This document shows, in pieces, positions 10,648-21,724 of a stretch of DNA of 64,000 nucleotides. The DNA comes from Pseudomonas sp. PDM04 (GTDB lineage Bacteria; Pseudomonadota; Gammaproteobacteria; Pseudomonadales; Pseudomonadaceae), in contig NZ_JACVAI010000004.1 of NCBI RefSeq assembly GCF_014851765.1, positions 1-64,000 of the forward strand. The letters are read 5' to 3'. The notes beneath the pieces are model-generated. The model searched no databases. It saw only the letters and a list, made by a program, of their open reading frames with translations, and was not told the origin of the DNA. Position 1 is the stretch's first letter, and every line of letters starts with the position of its first letter. The position numbers and the translations under genes are program-made.

Positions 10648-11442
10648 TCAGCCCGGCATGTTGCGCGCGTAGAAAATCTCGAGCATTTCGTGTTTCACCC
10701 GGTCGGTCACTTGAGCCCGCTGCTCAGGGGACAGGTTGCTGGTAGCGTCGCCGAACAGGTAGTTATCCAGTTCGAAGTTCTTCAACAGCATTTTGGTGTG
10801 GAACAGGTTTTCCTGATACACATTCACATCGGTCATCTGGTACGCGTCGCGGGTGTCTTCGGACAGGTAGTTCTGGATCGAGTTGATCTCGTGGTCGATG
10901 AAGTGCTTCTTGCCTTCGACGTCGCGAGTGAAGCCGCGCACGCGATAATCCACGGTCACGATATCCGAGTCGAACTGGTGAATCAGGAAGTTGAGTGCCT
11001 TCAGCGGTGAAATGACCCCACAGGTCGACACGTCGATGTCCACACGGAAAGTCGCAATACCATCGTCCGGATGGATTTCCGGGTAGGTGTGCACCGTGAT
11101 GTGGCTCTTGTCGAGGTGGGCCAGGATGATTTCCGGCAACGGGCCCGGGGACTCTTCGATCTGGCTTTCGGTCGGGGTCACCGGCTCTTCAGAGATCAGA
11201 ATCGTAACGCTGGCGCCCTGTGGTTCGTAGTCCTGACTGGCGATGTTCAGGATGTTGGCACCAATGATATCGACAACTTCCGTGAGGATCTGCGTCAGGC
11301 GTTTCGCGTTGTACTCGGCGTTGATGTACTCGACGTACGCCTGCTGGTCTTGCGGGGTTTCCGCGTAGCAGATGTCATAGATGTTGAAGCTCAAGGTCTT
11401 TGTCAGGTTATTGAACCCGTGGAGCTTGAGTTTGCTTTTCAC
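10648..11442 (-). CDS. speD: S-adenosylmethionine decarboxylase proenzyme
   Basis: Provides decarboxylated SAM for spermidine synthesis. Pyruvoyl enzyme made by self-cleavage at the conserved Lys-Ser bond: here [12 protein letters not shown], with Ser113 predicted to become the pyruvoyl group (Ser112 in E. coli). At 264 aa it is the E. coli-type class rather than the short Bacillus type. The 238 bp upstream to osmC hold only regulatory DNA. Confidence 0.95.
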   Translation of the reverse strand: MKSKLKLHGFNNLTKTLSFNIYDICYAETPQDQQAYVEYINAEYNAKRLTQILTEVVDIIGANILNIASQDYEPQGASVTILISEEPVTPTESQIEESPGPLPEIILAHLDKSHITVHTYPEIHPDDGIATFRVDIDVSTCGVISPLKALNFLIHQFDSDIVTVDYRVRGFTRDVEGKKHFIDHEINSIQNYLSEDTRDAYQMTDVNVYQENLFHTKMLLKNFELDNYLFGDATSNLSPEQRAQVTDRVKHEMLEIFYARNMPG

Positions 11443-11680
11443 CGTTAAAAACTCTCTATGTATTGCGGCCCGGCCGCGTGATCAAGCATGCCCGTCAGAT
11501 GCGAACAACGCACCTGCGTAGGACGGTTAACACCTCTTCGCGATGGCGATTTTGGTTGTCTGATCGGGCGAGCGGTCTGTCGGCTGACGGACCACCACCC
11601 TGAAAAAAGTGGCGCATTATGCAGACGTCAGCCATGGATCGCCAGAGTCTGCACTGCTTTTATGATAGTTGAATGTCGAT

Positions 11681-12103
11681 TCAACCGAGTTCGACGATCT
11701 CGTAGTCGTGGGTGATCGCAACACCTGCCGCGCCGAGCATGATCGATGCCGAGCAGTACTTTTCGGCGGACAACTCGATGGCGCGCTTGACCTGAGCCTC
11801 TTTCAGCCCGCGGCCCTTGACCACGAAGTGCATGTGAATTTTGGTGAAGACTTTCGGGTCTTCGGTCGCGCGCTCGGCCTCGAGGAAGGCTTCACAGCTT
11901 TCAACGGCCTGACGGGACTTCTTGAGAATGCTGACGACGTCGAAGTTGCTGCATCCACCGACACCCAGCAGGAGCATTTCCATGGGCCGCACACCCAGGT
12001 TACGACCACCGGCGTCGGGCGGACCGTCCATGACCACGACATGACCGCTACCCGACTCGCCGAGGAACATGGCTTCGCCAGCCCATTGAATGCGTGCCTT
12101 CAT
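11681..12103 (-). CDS. OsmC/Ohr family protein (YhfA-like)
   Basis: Peroxidase-fold protein of 140 aa. Two conserved cysteines are visible, in LLGVGGCSNFDVV and AEKYCSASIM, the expected OsmC-superfamily pair; the GGCSNFD context is of the YhfA subgroup. The ATG at 12103 lies 8 nt after GGAG, whereas the in-frame TTG at 12109 is only 2 nt from it, so the ATG is chosen. Divergent from vfr. Substrate is unassigned. Confidence 0.88.
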   Translation of the reverse strand: MKARIQWAGEAMFLGESGSGHVVVMDGPPDAGGRNLGVRPMEMLLLGVGGCSNFDVVSILKKSRQAVESCEAFLEAERATEDPKVFTKIHMHFVVKGRGLKEAQVKRAIELSAEKYCSASIMLGAAGVAITHDYEIVELG

Positions 12104-12333
12104 CGCCAAGACTCCACTGTAAAAAAAAGGGTCGCCAGCTTAGCACAGGGCCCTTGATTGACAGCGCTCGCCTTCCTAGGACATAACCGGTTGCCCAGTA
12201 GGTAAATTCTCGAATATTGCCGGAACTGTCTGTTAAGCTGACGCCAATTAGCTGGCGCATAGCCACCTGCGCAGCAACCCCAGCGCCTCATAAAAAAACC
12301 AAACATACCGTGCAGTCTTTTCGAGATACAACC

Positions 12334-12978
12334 ATGGTTGCTATTGCCCCACCCCCCAAAATCAAGAACCTCGACAAGCTGTTGATGCATTGTCAGCGTC
12401 GGCGCTACGCGGCCAAGAGCAATATCATTTGTGCAGGCGACCGTTCGGAAACGCTGTTTTTCATCATCAAGGGCTCGGTCACCATCCTGATCGAGGATGA
12501 CGACGGTCGTGAAATGATCATCGCCTACCTGAACCCCGGGGACTTCTTCGGCGAACTGGGCCTGTTTGAGCAAGCCGGCCTGGAACAGGAGCGCAGCGCC
12601 TGGGTTCGCGCCAAGATCGAGTGCGAAGTTGCGGAAATCAGCTACACGAAATTCCGCGAGTTGTCCCAGCAGGACCCCGACATTCTTTACGCACTCAGCG
12701 GACAGATCGCACAACGCCTGCGCAACACTACTCGCAAGGTCGGTGACCTGGCCTTCTTCGACGTGACCGGCCGCGTGGCCCGCTGCCTCCTCGAATTGTG
12801 CAAGCAGCCGGACGCCATGACCCACCCCGATGGCATGCAGATCAAGGTGACGCGTCAGGAAATCGGACGGATTGTCGGATGTTCACGGGAGATGGTCGGT
12901 CGCGTGCTCAAGGACCTGGAAGAACGCAACCTGGTGAACGTCAAGGGCAAGACCATGGTGGTGTTCGGGACGCGTTAA
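12334..12978 (+). CDS. vfr: Cyclic AMP receptor-like regulator Vfr
   Basis: CRP-family transcription factor of 214 aa that binds cAMP and controls virulence, motility and catabolic genes in Pseudomonas. An N-terminal cyclic-nucleotide-binding domain contains [12 protein letters not shown] and RSAWVRAK. The C-terminal helix-turn-helix is [20 protein letters not shown]. The ATG at 12334 yields the family length; upstream ATGs add unrelated sequence. Its stop codon overlaps that of the convergent lipoate ligase-like gene by 2 nt. I did not find a clear CRP site in its own upstream region. Confidence 0.94.
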   Translation: MVAIAPPPKIKNLDKLLMHCQRRRYAAKSNIICAGDRSETLFFIIKGSVTILIEDDDGREMIIAYLNPGDFFGELGLFEQAGLEQERSAWVRAKIECEVAEISYTKFRELSQQDPDILYALSGQIAQRLRNTTRKVGDLAFFDVTGRVARCLLELCKQPDAMTHPDGMQIKVTRQEIGRIVGCSREMVGRVLKDLEERNLVNVKGKTMVVFGTR

Positions 12979-13676
12979 GCACCGAACATGGCCGCCAGCA
13001 TTTGACGATAAAGCATGTCGAGCCGCGCGAGTGCATCCGGTGCAACGAACTTCTCATGCAGGGCAATGTGGCTCTCGGCGCGAACCCGCTGCTCCAGGTC
13101 GCAGGCCTGATTGAACCGGTTGACCGCCGCGACCATCGACTCGCGCTCGTTATCGAGCAACATCGCACCGTGCACCAGGCCCACCGGCCGCAGCCCCCCC
13201 TGACTTTGGCGCCAGCGCTGGGCGGTGCCCACCATCTTGCGGCCATCGAGGTTGACATTGAAACGGCCATCGCAGAACGCACCGTCGATTTCCCCCAGAG
13301 ACGAAACGCCACCCAACTCATCCAGCAGTTGGCATATCGGGTCGCATAAACGCCGGTAGCCGGACTCGATGCGATTCAGATCACCTTCGCTGCGCGGCGG
13401 TGCATAAACCAATGCAATGTTGAGGGTCGACGCCGATTGCGGCACCGGTTCACCACCGGTTTCCCGTAGCAGCACTGGCCAGCCTGCGGCCGCCGATACC
13501 TCGCACGCCGTTTCAAAGCCTGGCAAGCGATTCAAACGGCGCGGCATGACCAATGCCCGATCGGCAGGCTGCCAGAACAGCAGGCCGAACTCCGCATCAC
13601 CCGCGCACACCGAGGCGAGCAAATCCTGTTCGGCTTGCAGGCCGGCTTCGATGGTCAGGGAGATGGGCGAGGTCAT
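12975..13676 (-). CDS. Lipoate-protein ligase A family protein
   Basis: A 233-aa member of the biotin/lipoate ligase fold. The catalytic lysine is in [13 protein letters not shown] (Lys147). The usual RRxSGGGAV motif is replaced by [10 protein letters not shown] (from Arg71), so the substrate pocket is divergent; an octanoyl- or lipoyl-transfer role is likely but unproven. It lies between trpC and vfr, an interval that in P. aeruginosa (from memory) has no such gene. Confidence 0.78.
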   Translation of the reverse strand: MTSPISLTIEAGLQAEQDLLASVCAGDAEFGLLFWQPADRALVMPRRLNRLPGFETACEVSAAAGWPVLLRETGGEPVPQSASTLNIALVYAPPRSEGDLNRIESGYRRLCDPICQLLDELGGVSSLGEIDGAFCDGRFNVNLDGRKMVGTAQRWRQSQGGLRPVGLVHGAMLLDNERESMVAAVNRFNQACDLEQRVRAESHIALHEKFVAPDALARLDMLYRQMLAAMFGA

Positions 13677-13730
13677 GAAGAGCTCCGTGAGACCTGAAGT
13701 CTGTGGTGTGTCTTATGTCGGGAACGCCAC

Positions 13731-13794
13731 CCGGAGCAGGCTCGCTGCCACAGGTTCGATCTGACCCTTGTGGGAGCGAGCCTGCTCGCGAAAG
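13731..13794. repeat. REP pair (REPIN-like) between the ligase gene and trpC
   Basis: GGAGCAGGCTCGCTGCCACA and, inverted, TGTGGGAGCGAGCCTGCTCG: two REP units facing each other. Related copies recur at 20.77, 23.01, 29.87 and 46.67 kb. Confidence 0.8.
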
Positions 13795-13797
13795 TGA

Positions 13798-14634
13798 TCA
13801 GTCCAGCGTCGAACCGCTGACCGGAACACCACGCTCCGGGAAGAACAGGCGCTGCAGCTCGTTGCCCGGTTGCTCGGCGCGCATGAACGCTTCACCCACC
13901 AGGAATGCATACACGTCGCTGATTTCCATCAGTTCCACATCAGCCCGATTGAGAATGCCACTTTCGGTGATCACCAAACGGTCGCGCGGGATTCGCGGCA
14001 ACAGGTCGAGCGTGGTTTCCAGGCTGACTTCGAAGGTGTGCAGGTTGCGGTTGTTCACGCCTACCAGCGGTGTGTCGAGGGTTTTCAGGGCCCGCTCCAG
14101 CTCGTTACCATCGTGGACTTCCACCAGCACGTCGAGACCAACACCCTCGGCCACCGCTGCCAGCTCGGCCATTTTCACGTCATCCAGTGCGGAAACGATC
14201 AACAACACGCAATCAGCGCCCAATGCCCGTGCCTCGACGATCTGGTACGGATCGATCATGAAGTCCTTGCGGATCACTGGCAGTTTGCACGCCGCCCGGG
14301 CCTGTTGCAGATAGGCATCGGCGCCCTGGAAGTAATCGACGTCGGTGAGCACCGAAAGACAGGTCGCGCCGCCTTTCTCGTAACTCCGGGCGATATCCGC
14401 AGGCACGAAGTCTTCGCGAATCACGCCTTTGCTTGGCGACGCTTTCTTGATTTCGGCAATCACCGCTGGCTGCTTGGATTTCGCCTGGGCGATCAGTGCC
14501 TGGGCAAAACCACGGGGTGCATCCGCTTGCTGGGCCAGGCGTTCCAGCTCGGCGAGGCTGACACGAGCGCTGCGCTCGGCCACTTCCTCAACCTTGCGCG
14601 CCAGAATTTTTTCCAGAACCGTCGGTACGCTCAT
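13798..14634 (-). CDS. trpC: Indole-3-glycerol phosphate synthase
   Basis: Converts CdRP to indole-3-glycerol phosphate in tryptophan synthesis. TIM barrel of 278 aa with [13 protein letters not shown] near residue 60, [13 protein letters not shown] and the phosphate-binding [12 protein letters not shown] and ITESGI segments. Not fused to TrpF, as usual in Pseudomonas. Its ATG overlaps the trpD stop by 4 bp, so the two are translationally coupled. Confidence 0.96.
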   Translation of the reverse strand: MSVPTVLEKILARKVEEVAERSARVSLAELERLAQQADAPRGFAQALIAQAKSKQPAVIAEIKKASPSKGVIREDFVPADIARSYEKGGATCLSVLTDVDYFQGADAYLQQARAACKLPVIRKDFMIDPYQIVEARALGADCVLLIVSALDDVKMAELAAVAEGVGLDVLVEVHDGNELERALKTLDTPLVGVNNRNLHTFEVSLETTLDLLPRIPRDRLVITESGILNRADVELMEISDVYAFLVGEAFMRAEQPGNELQRLFFPERGVPVSGSTLD

Positions 14635-15680
14635 CCCTCATTCTCCACTTTGAATACCGCCGTAAACGCACCCAACTCCTCCAGTTTTTCCCGAGCGAGA
14701 CCGGTGTGCAGCGCGTCGTGCGCCAGGGCAACGCCCTCTTTCAGACTGCTGGCGTGATCGGCGGCGTACAGCGCGGCGCCCGCGTTGAGCATGATCATTT
14801 CAGCTGCTTTCTGACCGTTTTCAGTTTTGCGCTTGCCCAATGCATCGCGAATCAGCTCAAGAGAAGCCTGTGGGCTTTCAACGGCCAGGCCATGCAGGCT
14901 CTGGCTTTTCATGCCCAGGTCTTCCGGCTCGACCCAATACTCGGTGATCTGGTCGTTTTTCAGTTCCGCCACGAATGTCGGGGCCGCCAGGCTGAACTCG
15001 TCCAGGCCATCCTTGGAATGCACCACCAGCACGTGCTTGCTGCCCAGGCGCTGCAAGACTTCGGCCAACGGCCGGCACAAGGCCTGGGTGAACACGCCGA
15101 CGACCTGATGTTTGACGCCGGCCGGATTCGTAAGCGGGCCGAGCATGTTGAACAACGTACGCAAGCCCAGGTCCTTGCGCGGCCCTGCGGCGTGCTTCAT
15201 GGCACTGTGGTGGGTCTGAGCGAACATGAAACCGATGCCGACGTTATCGATGCAGCGCGCCACTTGCACCGGGGTCAGGTTCAGGTAGATGCCGGCCGCT
15301 TCCAGCAGGTCGGCACTGCCGCTCTTGCCGGAAACCGCTCGGTTGCCATGTTTGGCCACGGTGCAGCCGGCCGCCGACACCACGAAGGCGGAAGCGGTCG
15401 ACACGTTGAAAATATTGGCACCGTCACCACCGGTGCCCACCACATCGACCACGCCGTCGAGGGTATTGAGCTCGACCTTGTCCGCCAGCTCGCGCATGAC
15501 CGACACCGCGCCCACGATCTCGTCGATGCTTTCGCTCTTCATGCGCATGGCCATCATGAATGCGCCAATCTGGGCATCCGTGCATTGACCGGTCATGATT
15601 TCGCGCATCACATCACGCATTTCCTCGGTGCTGAGGTCGAGGTGATCGACGATACGGCTCAGGGCTGTCTTGATGTTCAT
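14631..15680 (-). CDS. trpD: Anthranilate phosphoribosyltransferase
   Basis: Transfers phosphoribosyl from PRPP to anthranilate. The 349-aa protein shows the diphosphate loop [21 protein letters not shown], the [19 protein letters not shown] motif and MLGPLTNPA. It starts 9 bp after trpG and overlaps trpC, forming trpG-D-C. Confidence 0.96.
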   Translation of the reverse strand: MNIKTALSRIVDHLDLSTEEMRDVMREIMTGQCTDAQIGAFMMAMRMKSESIDEIVGAVSVMRELADKVELNTLDGVVDVVGTGGDGANIFNVSTASAFVVSAAGCTVAKHGNRAVSGKSGSADLLEAAGIYLNLTPVQVARCIDNVGIGFMFAQTHHSAMKHAAGPRKDLGLRTLFNMLGPLTNPAGVKHQVVGVFTQALCRPLAEVLQRLGSKHVLVVHSKDGLDEFSLAAPTFVAELKNDQITEYWVEPEDLGMKSQSLHGLAVESPQASLELIRDALGKRKTENGQKAAEMIMLNAGAALYAADHASSLKEGVALAHDALHTGLAREKLEELGAFTAVFKVENEG

Positions 15681-15689
15681 GGAAAGTCC

Positions 15690-16283
15690 TTAGCGCGTGC
15701 CGCCGGTTTGTTTAAGGAAGTTGGCAAACAGTTCGTGCCCTTGTTCGGTCAGGATAGACTCAGGGTGGAACTGCACGCCTTCAATGTTCAGGGTCTTGTG
15801 ACGCAGGCCCATGATCTCGTCGATCGAACCGTCTTCGAGCTGGGTCCAGGCGGTCAGTTCCAGGCAGTCGGGCAGAGTTTCGCGCTTGACGATCAGGGAG
15901 TGGTAGCGAGTAACTGTCAACGGATGATTCAGGCCGTCAAACACGCCCTTGTCTTCGTGGAACACCGGGCTGGTCTTGCCGTGCATCACCTGACGGGCAC
16001 GAACCACATCCCCGCCGAAGGCCTGACCGATGGACTGGTGCCCCAGGCAGACACCGAGAATCGGCAGTTTGCCGCCGAAATGCTTGATCACGTCGATCGA
16101 GACGCCGGCTTCAGTCGGCGTGCAAGGGCCGGGCGAAACCACGATCCGCTCAGGGTTCAGGGCTTCGATTTCGGCAATGGTGAGCTCATCGTTGCGCACC
16201 ACCTTGACCTCGGCACCGAGTTCGCCCAGGTATTGCACAACGTTGTAAGTAAAAGAGTCGTAGTTGTCGATCATCAGCAACAT
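15690..16283 (-). CDS. trpG: Anthranilate synthase, glutamine amidotransferase subunit
   Basis: Class I glutaminase supplying ammonia to TrpE. The 197-aa protein has the nucleophile cysteine in [12 protein letters not shown] and the catalytic histidine/glutamate in [10 protein letters not shown]. Start taken at the ATG 16281-16283 ([14 protein letters not shown], the family-typical N-terminus). In many bacteria this subunit also serves p-aminobenzoate synthesis. A 114-bp gap without a gene separates it from trpE. Confidence 0.95.
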   Translation of the reverse strand: MLLMIDNYDSFTYNVVQYLGELGAEVKVVRNDELTIAEIEALNPERIVVSPGPCTPTEAGVSIDVIKHFGGKLPILGVCLGHQSIGQAFGGDVVRARQVMHGKTSPVFHEDKGVFDGLNHPLTVTRYHSLIVKRETLPDCLELTAWTQLEDGSIDEIMGLRHKTLNIEGVQFHPESILTEQGHELFANFLKQTGGTR

Positions 16284-16397
16284 GGCTTGAGAACCTCTTG
16301 AATTCACTGACTTTAAAGGCTGCCTTCGAATGAATGACCCGCAGCGTCCAGCGCTTTGTCAACCAAGGCGGCATGGCTTACGGGTGGCTTTCATCGG

Positions 16398-17879
16398 TCA
16401 GCTTTCCGGGGTTTGTTCAGCCAGGGCGACGGCACGGAACATTGCGCGACGCTTGTTCAGGGTTTCTTCCCATTCCAGCGCAGGCACCGAGTCGGCAACG
16501 ATGCCGCCGCCGGCTTGTACGTGCAGTTCGCCGTCCTTGATCACCGCCGTGCGAATAGCAATCGCGGTGTCCATGTTGCCGTTCCAGGCGAAGTAACCGA
16601 CTGCGCCGCCGTAGACGCCACGCTTGACCGGCTCCAGCTCGTCGATGATCTCCATCGCACGAATTTTCGGCGCACCGGACAGGGTGCCCGCCGGCAGGAT
16701 CGCCCGCAACGCGTCCATCGCCGTCAACCCGGCCTTCAACTGACCGGTGACGTTGGAAACGATGTGCATCACGTTGGAGTAACGCTCGATGACCATTTTT
16801 TCAGTGAGTTTCACCGACCCGACTTCGGACACGCGACCGGTGTCATTGCGGCCCAGATCGATCAGCATCAGGTGCTCGGCGATTTCCTTGTCGTCGGACA
16901 GCAGATCCTGTTCCAAGGCCAGATCGGCTTCCTCACTGGCGCCGCGCGGACGGGTTCCGGCAATCGGGCGCACAGTGATCAGATTGTCCTCGACCCGCAC
17001 CAGCACTTCCGGCGAACTGCCGACGACGTGGAAGTCGCCGAAATTGAAGAAGTACATGTAAGGCGTCGGGTTGAAGCAACGCAGCGCTCGATACAGGTCA
17101 ATGGGCGCGGCCTTGAAGTCGATCGACATGCGCTGGGACGGCACGACCTGCATGCAATCCCCGGCCAGGATGTATTCCTTGATGGTGTCGACGGCTTTTT
17201 CGTAATCGTGCTGGGTGAAACTGGAACGGAAGACCGGGTCGGCAGATTGTTGCTTGCTGAAATCCAGGCCCCGGCGCGGGGTGATCGGCTGACGGAGTTT
17301 TTCCAACAGTGCCTCCAGACGCACACGACCTTGCTCGAAGGCGTCTTCCTGCGCCGGGTCGGCCAGGACGATGGCGTGCATCTTGCCGGCGAGGTTGTCG
17401 AACACCACCACGGCGTCGGAGACCATCAGCAGGATATCCGGTACGCCCAGCGGATCCGGATTCGGGCATTTGCCCAGGCGTTTTTCCACGTAACGCACGC
17501 AGTCGTAGCCAAAGTAACCCACCAGGCCGCCGTTGAAACGCGGCAGGCCCGGGATGGTCGGTACGTTGTAACGCGCCTTGAAGGTTTCGACGAACGCCAG
17601 CGGGTCTTCCACGTCATGGCTTTCGATCTCGACGCCGTCATGGGTGACGCTGACGTGATGGTCATGAACCCGCAGCACGGTGCGGCACGGCAGGCCGATG
17701 ATCGAGTAACGGCCCCACTTTTCGCCGCCCTGCACGGATTCGAGCAGGTAGGAGTTGGGTTCGTCGGCCAGTTTCAGGTAGATCGACAACGGTGTGTCGA
17801 AGTCGGCCAGGGTTTCGCAGGCAAGCGGGATGCGGTTGTAGCCGGCAGCGGCCAAGCGCAGGAATTCTTCGCGGATCAT
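16398..17879 (-). CDS. trpE: Anthranilate synthase component I
   Basis: Chorismate-binding subunit making anthranilate with TrpG. The 493-aa protein has the LLES feedback motif ([17 protein letters not shown], residues ~43-59) expected for tryptophan inhibition and the C-terminal chorismate-binding segments [24 protein letters not shown] and [15 protein letters not shown]. It follows gph by 72 bp; no Trp-rich leader peptide is visible there. Confidence 0.96.
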   Translation of the reverse strand: MIREEFLRLAAAGYNRIPLACETLADFDTPLSIYLKLADEPNSYLLESVQGGEKWGRYSIIGLPCRTVLRVHDHHVSVTHDGVEIESHDVEDPLAFVETFKARYNVPTIPGLPRFNGGLVGYFGYDCVRYVEKRLGKCPNPDPLGVPDILLMVSDAVVVFDNLAGKMHAIVLADPAQEDAFEQGRVRLEALLEKLRQPITPRRGLDFSKQQSADPVFRSSFTQHDYEKAVDTIKEYILAGDCMQVVPSQRMSIDFKAAPIDLYRALRCFNPTPYMYFFNFGDFHVVGSSPEVLVRVEDNLITVRPIAGTRPRGASEEADLALEQDLLSDDKEIAEHLMLIDLGRNDTGRVSEVGSVKLTEKMVIERYSNVMHIVSNVTGQLKAGLTAMDALRAILPAGTLSGAPKIRAMEIIDELEPVKRGVYGGAVGYFAWNGNMDTAIAIRTAVIKDGELHVQAGGGIVADSVPALEWEETLNKRRAMFRAVALAEQTPES

Positions 17880-17951
17880 GGTGTAGCCTCGTGGCTTGAG
17901 GTGCGAACAGTCAGGTATGCAAACGCGCCGGTAATACCGGCCAGGAACAGG

Positions 17952-18770
17952 TCAGGCGCGCCAACGCCAACGGGCCAGGGCCTTGATGACTTTCATCCAG
18001 AGTTTGCGAGTGACCACCACGATGGCGTTTCCAGAAGGGGGTTTAACAACGTCGCCCAACGTTATCTCAGCGGCCGGATCCAGGCAACCGGGAATTAGCT
18101 TGCGCAGATCGTCGATGACCAGCGCCGGCGACTCTTCGGCAATCGGCCGGCCATGATTGTAGCCGTAGCTGAGCGCCACGCATTTGACCCCTGCGGCTTT
18201 GGCGGCCAGCACGTCACTGCGCGAATCGCCGACAAACAGCGATTGCGATGCCGGAATGTTGGCCATTTTCATCACGAAAAACAGCGCGGCGGGATCAGGC
18301 TTCTTCTGCGGCAGGGTGTCGCCGCCGATGATCCACTTGAAGTACCGGCCGATCTTCATCTGATCCAGCAACGGCGCGACGAAACGCTCCGGCTTGTTGG
18401 TGATCAGGGCCATTTCCACGCCGTGCTTGTTCAACCACTTGAGGGTGTCGCGCACACCGGGGTAAACCACCGTCAGTTCGTGACCGGCCTCATAAAAGCC
18501 GTTGAACAGCTCCAGGGCCTGTTCGGCCTCGACCTCATCGACACCCTCGGCGTCGATGTGGTTGGCCAAGGCACGGCGCACCAATACAGGTGCGCCATTG
18601 CCGACCCACTCGCGCACCGCCTCGAGGCCGGCCGGTGGGCGTCCGAGCTTGAGCAGCATGTTATCCACCGCCGCGGCCAGGTCAGGGACGGAATCGATCA
18701 GCGTGCCATCCAGATCGAACATCACCAGACGCGGCAGTCGGCCCGGAAACAGTTGCTCAAAACCACTCAT
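17952..18770 (-). CDS. gph: Phosphoglycolate phosphatase
   Basis: HAD-superfamily phosphatase removing 2-phosphoglycolate. HAD motif I is [10 protein letters not shown], motif II lies in [10 protein letters not shown], motif III/IV in [11 protein letters not shown] and [16 protein letters not shown]. At 272 aa it has a basic C-terminal extension after the usual end near residue 225. Its ATG overlaps the rpe stop by 4 bp. Confidence 0.93.
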   Translation of the reverse strand: MSGFEQLFPGRLPRLVMFDLDGTLIDSVPDLAAAVDNMLLKLGRPPAGLEAVREWVGNGAPVLVRRALANHIDAEGVDEVEAEQALELFNGFYEAGHELTVVYPGVRDTLKWLNKHGVEMALITNKPERFVAPLLDQMKIGRYFKWIIGGDTLPQKKPDPAALFFVMKMANIPASQSLFVGDSRSDVLAAKAAGVKCVALSYGYNHGRPIAEESPALVIDDLRKLIPGCLDPAAEITLGDVVKPPSGNAIVVVTRKLWMKVIKALARWRWRA

Positions 18771-19441
18771 GGGCGGGCCAGCGCCAGTTCAGCGCGCATC
18801 TTCTCGATCACTTCCTGATAGTTCGGCGCATTGAAGATGGCCGAGCCGGCGACGAAGGTGTCGGCGCCCGCCGCCGCGATTTCACGGATGTTGTTCACGT
18901 TCACGCCGCCGTCGATTTCCAGGCGGATGTCGCGACCGGACGCATCGATCAGGGCGCGGGCTTCACGCAGCTTGTCGAGGGTGCCGGGGATGAACTTCTG
19001 CCCGCCGAAGCCTGGGTTGACGCTCATGAGCAGGATCATGTCGACCTTGTCCATCACGTACTTGAGCACGTCCAGCGGGGTCGCCGGGTTGAACACCAGC
19101 CCGGACTTGCAGCCACCTTCGCGGATCAGTTGCAGGGAACGGTCGATGTGTTGCGTGGCTTCCGGGTGGAAGGTGATGTAGGTTGCGCCGGCCTCGATGA
19201 AGTCACCGACGATGCGGTCCACCGGGCTGACCATCAGGTGCGCGTCGATCGGCGCGGTGACACCGTACTTGCGCAAGGCGGCGCACACCATCGGGCCGAT
19301 GGTCAGGTTGGGCACGTAGTGATTGTCCATGACATCGAAGTGCACGAAGTCGGCACCGGCGGCCAGAACGTTGTCCACTTCTTCACCCAGGCGGGCGAAG
19401 TCGGCGGAGAGAATCGACGGAGCAATTACGAAGGGCTGCAT
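18767..19441 (-). CDS. rpe: Ribulose-phosphate 3-epimerase
   Basis: Interconverts ribulose-5-P and xylulose-5-P. The 224-aa TIM-barrel protein has the metal/catalytic segments [40 protein letters not shown] and LEIDGGVN. Start is the ATG at 19439-19441, with AAGGTG upstream; the longer open frame lacks family similarity. It heads the rpe-gph-trpEGDC block. Confidence 0.95.
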   Translation of the reverse strand: MQPFVIAPSILSADFARLGEEVDNVLAAGADFVHFDVMDNHYVPNLTIGPMVCAALRKYGVTAPIDAHLMVSPVDRIVGDFIEAGATYITFHPEATQHIDRSLQLIREGGCKSGLVFNPATPLDVLKYVMDKVDMILLMSVNPGFGGQKFIPGTLDKLREARALIDASGRDIRLEIDGGVNVNNIREIAAAGADTFVAGSAIFNAPNYQEVIEKMRAELALARP

Positions 19442-19521
19442 GACGCACCTTTTCTGAGCGAAATCACGATGGCGCGCATTGTATACCTCATGCTTTGACG
19501 CGCGCACCGTGAGCACGATGA

Positions 19522-20670
19522 TCAGTACGCCGAGCGATAGATCTTCTCGATATCAATGGCGCTCAACTTGCGCGGATTGTTGCGCATCAAGCGCTCAATG
19601 CCCGCCGCTTCCATGGCCATGGCGGGAATCGCGTCCTCGGGAACCCCGAAACTGCGCAGGCCCGGCGGTATTTCCACCGCCGCACACAGCGCAGTCATCG
19701 CTTCCACGGCTTTATCGGCCGCCTCACTGGCGCTCAAATGTGCCGTCTTGACCCCCATGGCTTCGGCGATATCCTGCATGCGCTCAACGCAGGCCATCTT
19801 GTTCCAGGTCATGACATACGGCAGCAACAAGGCATTGCTGACGCCGTGGGCAATGTTGAAACGCCCGCCCAGCGGATACGCCAGCGCGTGCACCGCGCCG
19901 ACCCCGGCATTACCGAAGGCCATCCCGGCCATCAGGCTGGCGGTGGCCATGTCTTCGCGGGCTTGCAGGTTGGACGGGTTGGCATATGCCTTGGGCAGCG
20001 CCCTGGCGATCAGCTTGATTGCGCCGATGGCCAGCGCATCGGTTATCGCCGAGGCGTTGACCGACAGGTAGGACTCGATGGCGTGCACCAGGGCATCGAC
20101 GCCGCTGGCGGCGGTGACGCTGCGCGGACACGTCAGGGTCATTTGCGGGCTGACCAGCGCCACGTCCGGCAGCAGATAGTCGCTGACGATGCCTTTTTTC
20201 AGCTGCGCGACCTTGTCGGAGAGGATCGCCACGTTGGTCACTTCCGAGCCGGTCCCGGCGGTCGTCGGGATGGCGATCAGCGGCGGCCCCTTGCGCGGCA
20301 CCTGGTCGACGCCGAACAGATCCTCCAGCGCACCGTGGTAACCGGCGTACGCCGCGACACATTTGGCGATGTCGATGGCACTGCCGCCACCCAGGCCGAT
20401 CAAGCCGTCATGCCCGCCGTCCCGGTAAACCCGCATGCAGTCTTCGACGATGGCAATCTCCGGATCCGGCAGCACCCGGTCGAAAATCTCGAAGGCCCGG
20501 TCCCCCAGCTGCGCAAGCGCCAGCTCGACCGTACCGGACTTGACCAGCGCCGCATCGGTGACAATCAGCGGGTTATCGATGTCCAAGCGTGTGAGTTCGG
20601 CGGACAGCTGCTCGATGGCGGCCGCGCCGGTGATCAGTTTGTGAGCGATTTTGAACGAGGAAAGACTCAT
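19522..20670 (-). CDS. Iron-containing alcohol dehydrogenase
   Basis: Group III (Fe-dependent) dehydrogenase, 382 aa. NAD-binding [13 protein letters not shown], the [11 protein letters not shown] signature and the metal-binding histidines in [27 protein letters not shown] are intact. The ATG at 20668-20670 starts [12 protein letters not shown] and follows a CGAT-rich leader without a strong ribosome binding site. It lies 217 bp downstream of the agt importer on the same strand, with REP sequences between. A role on a 4-hydroxybutyrate-like or other diol/amino-alcohol substrate is possible but not readable from sequence. Confidence 0.88.
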   Translation of the reverse strand: MSLSSFKIAHKLITGAAAIEQLSAELTRLDIDNPLIVTDAALVKSGTVELALAQLGDRAFEIFDRVLPDPEIAIVEDCMRVYRDGGHDGLIGLGGGSAIDIAKCVAAYAGYHGALEDLFGVDQVPRKGPPLIAIPTTAGTGSEVTNVAILSDKVAQLKKGIVSDYLLPDVALVSPQMTLTCPRSVTAASGVDALVHAIESYLSVNASAITDALAIGAIKLIARALPKAYANPSNLQAREDMATASLMAGMAFGNAGVGAVHALAYPLGGRFNIAHGVSNALLLPYVMTWNKMACVERMQDIAEAMGVKTAHLSASEAADKAVEAMTALCAAVEIPPGLRSFGVPEDAIPAMAMEAAGIERLMRNNPRKLSAIDIEKIYRSAY

Positions 20671-20769
20671 CGTGCGCAGCCTCTTATAGACAGGGGAGCT
20701 GGGCACAATAGTAGCTGGGGATTTGGGGTTGTCTGCCATTCAGGGCGTGAATGACAGCGCGGGACAACT

Positions 20770-20780
20770 GGGGGGGGGGG
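20770..20780 (+). repeat. G11 homopolymer tract
   Basis: Eleven consecutive G at the edge of a REP unit between the alcohol dehydrogenase and the agt permease gene. It is intergenic and could be a slippage site or a sequencing uncertainty. Confidence 0.7.
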
Positions 20781-20886
20781 CGAGCCTGCTCCGGGCGGCG
20801 TTCCGACGATGGTCTTCAACGATAACGCTGGAAGCCTGACACCCAGCGTCGTTGCCGAACATCGCGAGCAGGGCTCGCTCCCACAG
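20780..20886. repeat. REP pair downstream of the agt operon
   Basis: Two inverted REP-like units: GCGAGCCTGCTCC near 20780 and ATCGCGAGCAGGGCTCGCTC at 20861-20880 followed by CCACAG. Located just past the stop of the last permease gene. Confidence 0.7.
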
Positions 20887-20887
20887 T

Positions 20888-21712
20888 TCAGACCTGTGCG
20901 GTGCGCAGTTTTTCACTGCGGCCACGCAGCCACTCCAGGGTCAGCAGCAGGATCACCGAGAAGGCAATCAGCAGCGTCGCGGCGGCGGCGATGGTCGGGC
21001 TGAGGTTTTCGCGGATACCGCTGAACATCTGCCGTGGCAGGGTCGCCTGCTCGGGGCCGGCGAGGAACAGCGTCACCACCACTTCATCGAACGAGGTGGC
21101 AAAGGCGAACAACGCCCCTGAAATCACACCCGGTGCAATCAGTGGCAAGGTCACCCGACGGAACGCCGTCAGCGGTGAAGCGCCGAGGCTGGCAGCCGCG
21201 CGCACCAGGTTGTGGTTGAAGCCCTGCAGCGTCGCCGAAACGGTGATGATCACGAACGGTACACCCAGTACCGCGTGGACCACGATCAACGAGAAGAAAC
21301 TGTTGCCCAGGCCCAATGGCGCGAAGAACAGGTAGCTCGCCACACCGATGATCACCACCGGCACTACCATCGGCGAAATCACCAAGGCCATCACCAGGGA
21401 TTTGCCCGGGAAGTCGCCGCGTGTCAGCCCGATCGCCGCCAGCGTACCGAAGACCATGGCCAGCGCCGTGGCCGCCGGGGCAACGATGATGCTGTTCTTC
21501 AACGCCCGCATCCATTCCGCCGAAGCGAAGAAATCGTGATACCACTGCAACGAGAAGCCCTGCAGCGGGTACACCAGGAAGCTGCCGGAGTTGAACGACA
21601 GCGGAATGATGACCAGCACCGGCAGTACCAGGAACAACAGGATCAGGCCGCAGAGAATCCGCAAGCTGTAGAACCACACCCGCTCGACGGGCGACATATA
21701 AGGACTCAGCAT
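20888..21712 (-). CDS. agtD: ABC transporter permease, polyamine/GABA type (AgtD-like)
   Basis: Inner-membrane permease of 274 aa in the PotC/PotI subfamily. Six hydrophobic helices and the cytoplasmic EAA-loop (AAASLGASPLTAFRRVTLPLIAPG) are visible. A GGGGG stretch 7 nt before the ATG serves as ribosome binding site. It begins 12 bp after the first permease gene. With its partner it would form the channel of the 5-aminovalerate/GABA importer; the symbol follows P. aeruginosa synteny between rpe and the agtSR pair. Confidence 0.85.
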   Translation of the reverse strand: MLSPYMSPVERVWFYSLRILCGLILLFLVLPVLVIIPLSFNSGSFLVYPLQGFSLQWYHDFFASAEWMRALKNSIIVAPAATALAMVFGTLAAIGLTRGDFPGKSLVMALVISPMVVPVVIIGVASYLFFAPLGLGNSFFSLIVVHAVLGVPFVIITVSATLQGFNHNLVRAAASLGASPLTAFRRVTLPLIAPGVISGALFAFATSFDEVVVTLFLAGPEQATLPRQMFSGIRENLSPTIAAAATLLIAFSVILLLTLEWLRGRSEKLRTAQV

Positions 21713-21724
21713 TTCAATTCCCCC

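Noticed and set aside
17880..17951. Tryptophan attenuator/leader peptide ahead of trpE
   Set aside because: No short ORF with tandem Trp codons; only a small GCCGGT/ACCGGC hairpin at 17927-17941.
16356..18098. 580-aa open frame opposite trpE and gph
   Set aside because: Antisense shadow; trpE carries all family motifs on the other strand.
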